Source: Acanthamoeba sp. SK_2022b
Taxonomy: Eukaryota > Discosea > Longamoebia > Acanthamoebidae
DNA: 64,000 bases
Direction of reading: 5' to 3'
Assembly: GCA_027943245.1 (NCBI GenBank)
Contig: JANDJZ010000182.1
Span: 1-64,000 of the forward strand
Part shown: one piece after another, positions 55,494 to 64,000 of the stretch
Position numbering within the stretch: the first letter of the stretch is position 1
How the letters are laid out: the number at the start of each line of letters is the position of its first letter
Program-made: the position numbers and the translations under genes
Notes under the pieces: model-generated
Told to the model about the DNA's origin: nothing
The model's database searches: none
What the model saw: the letters and a program-made list of their open reading frames with translations, nothing else

Positions 55494-56980
55494 CGACTGA
55501 CTCTGTTTCTTCGATTTCAGCAACAACGCAGCTCAGACAGTGCGCAAGCCAACTGGCTTTTATGGTATGGCCACCGCGAGTTTCTCTATCCCCCCCCCCG
55601 TTGGCCTGCGCGCTTATGTATTCGATCGACCGTTGTGCGCGTGCGTGTACGTATGTGCGTGTGTGCAGCCCACTTGCTCCCGACGGAGTCCCGCCCGCTC
55701 GAGTCCCTGCCGGAGGACGTCGCGGCGACGCTGCGACAGTCCACCAAGTTCGAGCGCTTCCTGCTCTCCTCCTCCTCCTCCTCGTCGTCGTCGTCGGGCC
55801 CCGCGCCGCTGCCCCTCCCGAGCGCGCAACCGCGTTCGACGCCCCAGGCAGCGGCCGAAGGAAACGAAGCCAGGAATGACGACGACGAGTCTGACCGCCA
55901 CCCCGCGCCCGACGCCGCTCGCGAGGCGACGAGCAGCGATTCCCACACGGCCGCCGCCGGCAGCGGCGCGGTGGCCGTCAACACGGAGCACATGAGCCAC
56001 TCCGCAGCGATGTCGCAGGTGGCCGTGCTCGAAGAGGACACCGTCCACGACCCGACGCTGTTCCCTCCCGGTACGCTCGAGCTCGTCGGCGTCGTCGTCG
56101 TGAAGGCTCGTGGTCTCACTGTCGCGTGTGCGCACGCCCAGGCCTGTACGACGGCGATCAGCAGCAACTGGACCTGCGCGCCACCAATTCCTGGGTGATG
56201 CCGCTGGAACATGTACGTGGGCCACGATCTCTCGGCCTCTCTTCTGTGTCGCAACGCCCCAGCCCTGCCTGACCTGCTGCGCGTTCCCCGTTCTGTCACA
56301 CACACACACACACACACATCACATCACATCACATCACATCACACACATCACACACTCGCTGTCCTCAGGTGAGCTTGCCCGAGGCGGTGGAGGTGCAGGC
56401 GATCAATGTGCTGGCGCCGTTCATCCTCAACAGCAAGCTCAAGCCACTCCTGCTGAAGAGCGGTCGCGACACCTACATCGTCAACGTGTCCGCCATGGAA
56501 GGCCAGTTCTACCGGTACGCGGTCGACCCATCAAGACGCAAGCACGCACGGCCGACTGAGTGGCCGTGGTTTCTCTATAGGAAGCACAAGACGCCGCATC
56601 ACCCGCACACCAACATGGCCAAGGCCGCGCTCAACATGATGACGCGCACGTCGGCGCCGGCCTACGCCACCGAACGGATCTACATGAACAGCGTCGACAC
56701 TGGCTGGTGCGGACACACAACTCGCCTATTCCACACCGCACGAAGCGCACACTCACCCAACGACACGACACGACACGCAACACGACACGACACGTGAAAC
56801 AGGATCAACGACGAGAGCCCGTTCCACATGGCGTTGGAGAACGAGAAGCGTGGCTTCCGTGCGCCCCTGGACGAGCTCGACGCGGCGATGCGCGTGCTCG
56901 ACCCGGTCCTCCACGGCATCAATTCGGGCCAGGCCATCTTTGGGGCCTTCCTCAAGGACTACCGGCCCTGTCCCTGGTAG
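53832..56980 (+). CDS. Zinc-finger-containing SDR-family protein lacking the catalytic tyrosine
   Basis: About twelve exons. The N-terminus ([20 protein letters not shown]) is Pro/Ala-rich. An early helix reads [20 protein letters not shown], followed by a basic helical segment ([20 protein letters not shown]) and an acidic stretch. Next is a C4 motif: CYTCKALYR and [12 protein letters not shown]. Then a Rossmann domain starts [20 protein letters not shown], with [30 protein letters not shown], the NNAAQ motif, [30 protein letters not shown] and [16 protein letters not shown]. It ends [10 protein letters not shown]. Where SDRs carry YxxxK, this has TxxxK (TNMAK). Probably binds NAD(P) without ordinary SDR chemistry; substrate unknown. 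A (CA)n array lies in an intron. Confidence 0.82.
55426..55492 (+). repeat. (AC)n array in an intron of the zinc-finger SDR gene
   Basis: About 66 nt. A second, shorter CA tract with ACATC repeats lies at about 56.30-56.35 kb in another intron of the same gene. Confidence 0.97.
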
Positions 56981-56999
56981 AACCCACCGGTCCCCCCCC

Positions 57000-57475
57000 C
57001 CCAATCACACACACGCACGCGCTCTTTCCCTTCAACCCCCCGCAACCAACAGATCGGAGTGTCGACAACAATGTAGTTGTAAGGGAAGTCCAGAAAAGGA
57101 AAGAACCGGTTTAAACATCGGGGATGGAGTGGAGATGGGTTGGCTGCGAAAAGGCGAAAAACGTAACGTTTGTCTCGCTCCCGCTCTGCGCTTGTAACGA
57201 CTATTCTCTTTGTTGGCGACGAACCGACCCGTTGGCGAGTTACTTCTTACGGACCGCGACAACCACCGAACCGACCAGGCCTTGGCATCTTGAGCTCCGG
57301 CAAACCAGTTTGTACCAGGTACCTCTTGCTGTTTCGCATCTCCATGTCATCTCTATCTCTTCATCACTTTCGTCATCTTCATGAAGAGTAACGAGACAAC
57401 ATGCTGTCCTTCTTCTACCTGCCAACCAACAGCAGAACGATAAAGAGAGAGAGAGAGAGAGACAAGGAAGATAAC
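57000..57475. other. Intergenic region between the SDR and LIM-RapGAP genes
   Basis: Contains a C-run, a CA-rich patch and a (GA)n tract just upstream of the LIM-RapGAP ATG. No coding exon seen. Confidence 0.5.
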
Positions 57476-58942
57476 ATGCTTTCACGCAAGAGCAGCGTCT
57501 CGGGCAAGAAGTGCACGAAATGCAAGGAGGCGCTCGGGGAGTACGCCGTGAGCACCAAGGACGGCAGGGCGCTGTATCACCAGAGCTGCTTCACCTGCGC
57601 CAAGTGCCGTGAGCCCCTCACGGGGCCTTACGTCGAAGTACCCCCGACCCCCACACTCGGCCGTACGCGTCCTTTCCCATTTTGCTTTCCGCGTGACGCG
57701 TGGCTGATGATGGCGGTGTGCGCTGCAGCCAAGGGCCTGCAGCCGCCGAGCTCGTCCGCGGAGCCCAACAGGCTCTGCGAGTCGTGCTATGCGCGCGTGC
57801 GCAACTCGCAGTGCGCCCTGTGTGAGAAGCTCATCATCTCGGGCGGGCTCGTCGCGCTGGACCAGCGCTACCACTCTGACCACTTTGTGTGCACCACCTG
57901 CTTCGTGCCCCTAACCGACGGCTTCTTCGAGTACCGCGGCAAGCCCTACTGTCGCGTTGTACGCTCCCCCCCCCTTGCACACCAATTGGTTGCCCTCTGG
58001 ACAAGGGCACTCAGACCGGTAATGGTCGACACACAGCACAAGGCGCAGATGGTGGGACTCGTGTGCGTCGACTGCAAGGGGATCATCTCGCAGGGCTCCT
58101 ACGTCACGGCGCTGGAGAGCAAGCACTGGCACCCATCCTGCTTCAAGTGCTTCCGCTGCAAGCTGGCCCTCAACGAGTACTTTGAAAAGGTGTGTACACC
58201 GCCTCCTTGTGCACGCCCACCCTTTGGTTTGGTTGGCCCGGTCGTCGCTGACGTGGTTGCCGTGTGGCGCCTGACAGGACGAGAAGGTGATGTGCGGCAA
58301 ATGCAACGACCAGCTCAACGCGGGAATGCGAACGCTGGCCAAGCGAAAGGAGGAGACCAGGGTGGACACCGAGAAGCTCGAGCGGGACTACGCCGCTTGG
58401 ACCCGCACCTACGATATCAAGGCGTGGCCCACCGTACGCTCCCCCACGGCACCCACTCGTTTTGCTCCTTGGAGGTGTGGTCCTCAGTCGGGTTGTCGCC
58501 GGTGCGCGGTCGCACAGAACGCGCCGGGAGCATCAGCAGACCTGTTGTCAACCAACAGCGGGTGGCCGACCGAGCTCGGGTCTTTCGAGGCCGACTGGCC
58601 CTTCCAGCTCACCCGGGAGGCCCTCCACGTCGAGCGACGCTTCTACAAGAAGTATCTGGCCAACCAAGGTTTGCCAACCTCCCCCCCCGACCTCTACCGT
58701 GCCCCCCCCCCGACTGGAGTCTAATGAGAGAGTTTACGGGGCTTGCCTGGCGTGTGAGCAGAGCATAGAAACTTTTGCTGTCTGTCCGATCCGCCGGTGG
58801 TTGTGTCGATCGAAAGCAAGACCAACAAGATCGACGGCTCGATGTATCTTTACCGGTAATTGCCGACTACTTCTGGCTCTGCTTTACCCAGCACTCACGC
58901 ACACGTTTGTGCATCTCTATGTCTCTCTCTCTCTCTCTCTCA

Positions 58943-58980
<38 letters not shown>

Positions 58981-60221
58981 CTGGCGTGGGTGCAGGACTC
59001 TGGTGCGAACGCATAAGGGCGATGACCGGCTGCTGGTGCCGATCCCGAGCAAGAAGCTGTCTAAGAAGAAGCTCTTCGAGTACCTCAAGACCCTCTATCC
59101 GGAGGTGGGCGTGAGCGATATCGTGGAGAATACCACCAGCGACGTGGTGTCGAACCTGCTCGCCTTCGAGGAGAAGCAGCTCCAGCGCAATTTCAAGTTC
59201 GGCGTGCTCTACTGCCGCCCAGGACAGAAGACCGAGGACGAGATGTACGCCAATGGTGCCTATCCTCTCCCTCTCTCTTTCGGTCGAAACCTGAGCTGAC
59301 CGTCAGCACGCAGTGAGGGGCAGTCCTGCGTTCGAAGAGTTCTTGGAGTTTCTGGGCACCAAGATCGAGCTGGCGCAGTGGTCGGGCTACTCTGGCGGTC
59401 TGGGCACGAAAGGTAAGGCCTTCGTTCGCCCCCGAGTGGGCGAACCGCGCTCAGCTCTTTGTATGTGGTGTGCAGACACAAGCACCGGCACGTTCTCGAT
59501 CTTCACGCGGGTGCTCAACAAGTTCGACGTGATGTTCCACGTCTCCACCTACATTCCCTTCCACGGGGCAGACACCCAGCAAGTCGAGCGGAAGCGCCAT
59601 CTCGGCAACGACGTGTGCCTGATCATCTTTAAAGGTGCGCCACGCTTGGCCCAGCTGACACGAGCCTCGCGTCAAGCCCCATCTCACGTTCCTCATCTCT
59701 TCGCCGCAGACGGCGGCAGCGGAGACGACGGCTTCGACCCCTTAACGATATCTTCGCACTTCAACCACGTATTCATAGTCGTCCAGAAAGTCCCCAACTC
59801 GAGCCCCACTAGTTACAAGTGCGTGTTTATCATCATTTGTAAAACGCGCATCAGCAATCATAGCATGCTGACGGCGGTGCTGTGTGTCAGGGTGAGCGTT
59901 GTACACAAGCCGGGCGTGAAGCCGCACTTGCCGTTCTTGCCCCACCCGGCCATCTTCCAGAAGGGAGACGACCTGCGCAACTTCCTCTTGGCCAAGCGTA
60001 CGCCGGCCCGCCCCCTGCCCAGCACGGGGATGCTGAGGACTGACTGGTGTGTGGGTGGCTTGTCGTGGGCAGTCATCAATGGCGGACTGGCGGCCCTGCA
60101 CTCGCCCGAGTTCCTATCGTCTCTGCGGCGCACGCGTAAGGAGCTGCTGGGTGATCTGATGAAGAAGCAATCGCCGCGTCCCCCGCTCAAGGTCTCGAGA
60201 GGCAGTACAGGAGGGGCTTAG
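57476..60221 (+). CDS. Three-LIM, Rap/Ran-GAP domain protein
   Basis: ATG 57476 (MLSRKSSVSGKKCTKCKEAL). Three LIM zinc modules follow: CTKCKEALGEYAV ... CFTCAKCREPL, then CALCEKLIISGGLVALDQRY ... CTTCFVPLTDGFFEYRGKPY, then CVDCKGIISQGSYVTALESK ... CFKCFRCKLALNEY with DEKVMCGKC. Downstream is a linker and a Rap-GAP domain: LLAFEEKQLQRNFKFGVLYC, RGSPAFEEFLEFLGTKIELA, GYSGGLGTK, FDVMFHVSTYIPF, HLGNDVCLIIF (catalytic Asn), FNHVFIVVQKVP, and FQKGDDLRNFLLAK. The product would turn off a Rap/Ras-type GTPase, with LIM domains probably tethering it to actin adhesions. Such LIM-RapGAP fusions are known in amoebae but not in animals; that statement is from memory. About twelve exons. Confidence 0.9.
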
Positions 60222-60452
60222 ACCCGCAGGGCGGTATCCGCCTGAGGCCCTGCCGCGACTCTTATTAGGAAACCAAAGAAAACGCTTTTATAAACGTTAT
60301 GTGTGGCAAACCATGAAACGCTATCACCACCAGCCTTCTCCAGGTACGCAGCACAATCTTTTGTATTGACGCTTATTGTTTAATAAAGAAGGGGGGCGAG
60401 GTTACATGAAAGCGTTCAGTAATCTTGAGGTGCCTGACATCCCACGGCACTT

Positions 60453-61059
60453 ATGAACAGGTTATCTGACAGTAGCATGGGTCGTTCATTTGCTTGGCTA
60501 ATCCTGGGCCTGGCCATGATGCTAGCTGCTAGCGTCAACAGCGCCGTGGCCGACGAGGCCGTCCACATTCAAGTCTTCAAGCTCACCATCATCAACAAGT
60601 CGCCCTTCGAGCTTAGGTCACCCGAAAAGCTTCCCGAGCCGCGTCCGGAGCTCACTTGGTCGGTTGAACCCAAGACCGCCGGCCAAAACGAGGAGATAGT
60701 GGTCACCGCCACTGTCACACGCATTGGGAATGGTCGCGGCACCCGCCTTGACGTCGTCCTGCCCTTCCGCACCGTCATTGTACGTGCACCGTATCCCCGC
60801 ACTCCCTTTCACACACTACCGACCACCGAGCCATCACGGTTTTTGGCGGTTGTAGGAAGAGGAAGAGGTCGAGGCCCCAGTGACGATCCTGGACCGACTG
60901 CTGATGCACGTAGGCAGCCCCATCTTCGTGCTGGCGAACGACCACGTAAAGTCCGTCGTCGTCCATCAGACGATGAACACTAGCGGCTTGCCCAAAGACC
61001 TCGCGTACATCAACGCCAGCATCGAGATCCACGCCCCCTCCACCTTGGGCGAGCAGTAG
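60453..61059 (+). CDS. Secreted protein of unknown family
   Basis: Two exons, 60453-60779 and 60856-61059, joined in phase 0. The N-terminus MNRLSDSSMGRSFAWLILGL has a signal peptide (ATG 60477 is a possible second start) with cleavage after about AVADEA. The mature protein reads VHIQVFKLTIINKSPFELRS ... LTWSVEPKTAGQNEEIVVTA ... IGNGRGTRLDVVLPFRTVI. Exon 2 is EEEEVEAPVTILDRLLMHVG ... IEIHAPSTLGEQ. The alternating hydrophobic pattern suggests a beta-sandwich. No named family recognised. Confidence 0.65.
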
Positions 61060-61407
61060 TGCAATGCGTAATCCGCCCCCAGCCACTAAAAGTCGATATT
61101 ATTCGGGGGCACGGCCTACCCGTTTGCTCCGTCCCGGGCTGAAGCTCACCTCGAGGTGGGGTGTACATAGCGATGCGCTACTGCTCGGTGAGCTACAAAC
61201 CGGCAGCGCTAGGGCGGAGTGGTTGTGCGGTTCCATCTGGGGGCCAGGATTGTCACGACATGATGATGCAGCTAGTCAGGAGAGGATGTCGCTCACCGCA
61301 AGATGGACGGGGATGGCTTGGGGGCCCAATGGCGGCAAAAGCCGGGCAGGTGAAACAACGGACAGGAGAGCAAGAGTAGACGCACTGGCTGTGCGACGCA
61401 AACCAAA
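61060..61407. other. Intergenic region upstream of the Gfo/Idh/MocA gene
   Basis: Open frames exist on the plus strand but none looks like a conserved protein. It probably holds the 3' end of the secreted protein gene and the promoter of the oxidoreductase. Confidence 0.4.
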
Positions 61408-62633
61408 ATGTCTTCAAGGGAACGCAAGTCGGTCAAGTTGGTCATCGTGGGTGCCGGCAACCGTGGCACTCACTACTCCAACTATGCTCTCGAGCATGGC
61501 GACCTGTGTCAGGTGCCGTAGATTGCTTCATCTTTCCCGATTAAATCGTTCCCCTTTATTTAGAAGGAATGGAAAGGATTGATGAATTATACACTTATTT
61601 ATGCCAGAATCATTTTAATTTACCTTTTTTTAAATTATTTTTATCACCTAGGTTGTGGCCGTCGCGGAACCGCGCGAGGCCAGGCGCAAGGAGATGGCGA
61701 CGCGTCACGGCGTGCCTGATGAGATGACCTTCCACAGCTGGGAGCAGCTCAAGGGCCTTCCCAAGCTGGGCGATGCCGTCGTACGTAGCCGCCAGCTGAG
61801 GCGATGTCCGATACGCGTTTTGACTGGGCTTGAGCTGGAATCAGGTGATCGCAACGTTGGACTCGATGCACAAGGAGCCGGCCATCTTCTTTGCCCAACA
61901 GTGCGTTCTCGTAGCTGAGTGAGACGGCGATTGGCTGGCCTTGGACATACATAGCACACTAAACGCTGCCTGTGTGTCACACGCAGAGGCTACCACATCC
62001 TTCTCGAGAAGCCCATGGCGCCCAACGAGCAGGACTGCCGCGAAATCGGTACGCGTTGGTTACTAGTTGTTTGCTCGTCGCAACTGATGCCAACAACACA
62101 TGACCAGTTGAGGCGGTGAAGAAGGCGGGCGTGATCATGGCTATCGGACACGTCATGCGCTACACGCCATACTCGCGCAAGATCAAGCAGATCGGTACGA
62201 GTCTGGAAAAACAAACAGCCAACGCGCCCATTATTTTATTATTGTTATTATTATTATGTTTAAAGATTTTATTTTGTTTTCGATGCCCACACTGAGCTTA
62301 TTTCAATACTAGTGGAAAGCGGCGCGCTGGGCGAACTGGTCTCGGTCCAGCACTTGGAACCTGTGGGTTGGTTCCACTTTGCCCACTCCTACGTTCGGGG
62401 TGCGAGCCACACAACACACGCACACCGTGCCGTACGCGTCGTTCGGTCATGTGTGGTTTACTTGTCTCACCTGACAACATGGCGCAGGCAACTGGAGACG
62501 GGAGGACGAGACTTCGTCGTCCCTCCTAGCCAAGAGCTGTCACGACATCGACTGGATTCGGTGGATCGTGGGCAAGAAATGCATCAGCACCTCATCCTTT
62601 GGTACACACCACTCTCTCTCTCTCTCTCTCTGT

Positions 62634-62696
<63 letters not shown>

Positions 62697-63687
62697 GCTG
62701 ACGCGGTCGGCTGTGTGCGTATGTGCGTGTGTGCGACAGGCACGCTCAATCACTTCCGCAAGGAAAAGAAGCCCGAGGGCGCGGGGATGCGGTGCCTCGA
62801 CTGTCGCGTGGAGAGGGAGTGCCCCTACTCGGCCAAGAAGATCTACCTCGAGCATATCGAGGCCGGGCACACGACGTGGCCGGTCAGCGTGATCGTCGAC
62901 GAGCACCCGACCGTCGACAACGTCAAGGCGGCCCTCGCGACTGGGCCCTACGGCCGCTGCGTCTACGAGTGCGACAACGACGTCAGTACGGGCCAACGCC
63001 AACGCCATGACATCTTCGCGCTTATGTCTTGTCTTTTGCTGAGGAATTGTTTGGTCGCAGTGGACAACCAGGTGGTCAACATGTTGTTCGAAGAGGGCAA
63101 GACGGCTTCCTTCTCCATGATCGCTTTCACCAAGGAGGTACACGCCACACGATCGCCACATGCGCACACACGCGCGTCGTAACGCGAACGCTCTTCGTTA
63201 GGTGTGCACGCGAAAGACCAGGATCTTCGGGACCCGAGGGCAGCTGGAGGGCGACGGCCGCAGCATCACCACGTTCGACTTCAACTCCCTGCAGACCGCC
63301 ACCTACTGCCCCACTGAGGAGGAGGCCAAGCCCGACACAAAGCTCACCGGTATCCCTAGCAGGCCCTTTTATTCACACATAAATAACAGCAATATAAATC
63401 AAATAAAAACACAAACAGACAATGCGATGGCGTGGTGCAGGCCACGATTTCGGAGACTACTACCTGATGAAGGACTTTGTGGACGCCGTTGGCTTCAACG
63501 ACCCCACGTTTGTCTCCTCCACCCCCGAAGAGGCACGTTACTTCCCCACCAACATGTGCTAGCGTGCCGTGCGTTTGTTTCAAGTAGCTAATGTCGCGGT
63601 CTACTGTAGACGTTGGAGTCGCACGTGATGGTGTTCAGAGCAGAGCAGGCGCGAAAGGACAACGTGGTCTCCTCGCTCGACTGGTAG
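61408..63687 (+). CDS. Gfo/Idh/MocA-family NAD(P)-dependent oxidoreductase
   Basis: ATG 61408 ([20 protein letters not shown]). The Rossmann motif is [16 protein letters not shown] (GxGxxG), followed by [34 protein letters not shown], the family EKP motif in [18 protein letters not shown], and [20 protein letters not shown]. The C-terminal domain has [36 protein letters not shown], and a Cys-rich insert [18 protein letters not shown] shared by a group of eukaryotic and bacterial members. It ends [20 protein letters not shown]. Twelve or more exons, some under 70 nt. It likely oxidises or epimerises a sugar or inositol; substrate not determined. Confidence 0.9.
62636..62693 (+). repeat. (CA)n array in an intron of the Gfo/Idh/MocA gene
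   Basis: About 58 nt, directly after a (TC)n tract. Confidence 0.97.
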
Positions 63688-64000
63688 GTCTTGGCTGTGG
63701 TCGCGGCTCTGCACGACGAAACGACGCGTCTACCCATTGGTCACTGGCGGCCAATGCCGGCGTGCCAATTGGGTCATTTTTATGTCGTTTTCAGCCAACC
63801 ACCGCGCTGCCTTGGTTGTTTGTCGGATTTTCCTGCACCACTCCACATTTTCTCGTTTTATTTCTCGAATCGGAGCGAAAAAGGTTTTAAGGAATGTGTC
63901 GTATGCTCCTGCGTATTGGGCAGCGGGAACACCTTGTATTGTGCGTGCAACACCGACAACTGGTGTTCCATTTCCGATCTACGAACCCCCCTGCCCCGAC
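63688..64000. other. 3' flank, no gene seen
   Basis: Follows the oxidoreductase stop codon. A possible exon of the next gene cannot be excluded, but no supported one is visible. Confidence 0.35.

Overview
The window is nuclear DNA from an intron-rich, GC-rich unicellular eukaryote. It is most likely an amoebozoan close to Acanthamoeba. The evidence is GC-rich exons split by many short GT-AG introns, long (CA)n arrays sitting mainly inside introns, genes packed head-to-head on both strands, and a gene set with homologues in amoebae (GH5 cellulase, tandem-RRM SR protein, DUF563 glycosyltransferase, LIM-RapGAP). The organism call is an inference; no rRNA or other marker is present. Exon junctions were worked out by eye from splice signals and reading frame.

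Layout. 0-4.6 kb (-): CTC1-like telomere CST subunit, cut by the left edge. 4.8-8.0 (+): carnitine acyltransferase with a mitochondrial-type N-terminus and a C-terminal AKL. 8.4-10.7 (-): methionine aminopeptidase 2. 11.0-11.6 (-): secreted Thr/Cys repeat protein. 12.1-12.6: a degraded coding relic. 12.7-14.3 (-): secreted GH5 glucanase. 14.9-15.9 (-): tandem DUF3395-like protein A. 16.0-16.2 (+): ISD11/LYRM4. 16.3-16.6 (-): PIG-Y-like protein. 16.7-19.4 (-): tyrosine phosphatase with a long tail. 19.7-20.5 (-): LRR-type protein. 20.7-22.2 (-): unknown protein with a duplicated CPxTGxKA motif. 22.6-24.1 (+): peroxisomal-type SDR. 24.4-25.0 (-): RING-ubiquitin-like protein. 25.1-27.3 (-): Rieske oxygenase. 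27.6-29.9 (+): MFS transporter. 30.0-31.5 (-): TRIC cation channel. 31.6-31.9 (+): 54-residue protein. 32.2-33.4 (-): SAM-domain protein. 34.1-34.4 (+): small secreted Cys-rich protein. 34.7-35.7 (-): Mpo1/DUF962 protein. 35.9-36.4 (-): unknown. 37.2-38.2 (-): a poorly resolved gene of lower GC. 38.5-41.5 (+): Vms1/ANKZF1. 41.7-42.1 (-): CENP-X in four tiny exons. 42.2-44.7 (+): GT61/DUF563 glycosyltransferase. 45.4-46.5 (-): methyltransferase. 46.7-48.9 (+): three-RRM SR protein. 49.3-52.4 (+): type I membrane protein built from repeated symmetric exons. 52.7-53.6 (-): tandem DUF3395-like protein B. 53.8-57.0 (+): zinc-finger SDR. 57.5-60.2 (+): LIM-RapGAP. 60.5-61.1 (+): secreted unknown. 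61.4-63.7 (+): Gfo/Idh/MocA oxidoreductase.

The genes do not form one pathway, as expected for a protist chromosome. Some share a theme: carnitine acyltransferase, the PTS1-bearing SDR and the Mpo1 protein act in fatty acid metabolism; CTC1 and CENP-X in chromosome maintenance; Vms1, MetAP2 and the RING-UBL protein in protein synthesis and quality control; GH5, the Thr/Cys repeat protein, GT61 and the exon-repeat membrane protein at the cell surface or wall. The least explained items are the exon-repeat membrane protein, the pair of tandem DUF3395-like genes, the zinc-finger SDR lacking its catalytic tyrosine, the odd-composition gene at 37-38 kb and the relic at 12.1-12.6 kb.
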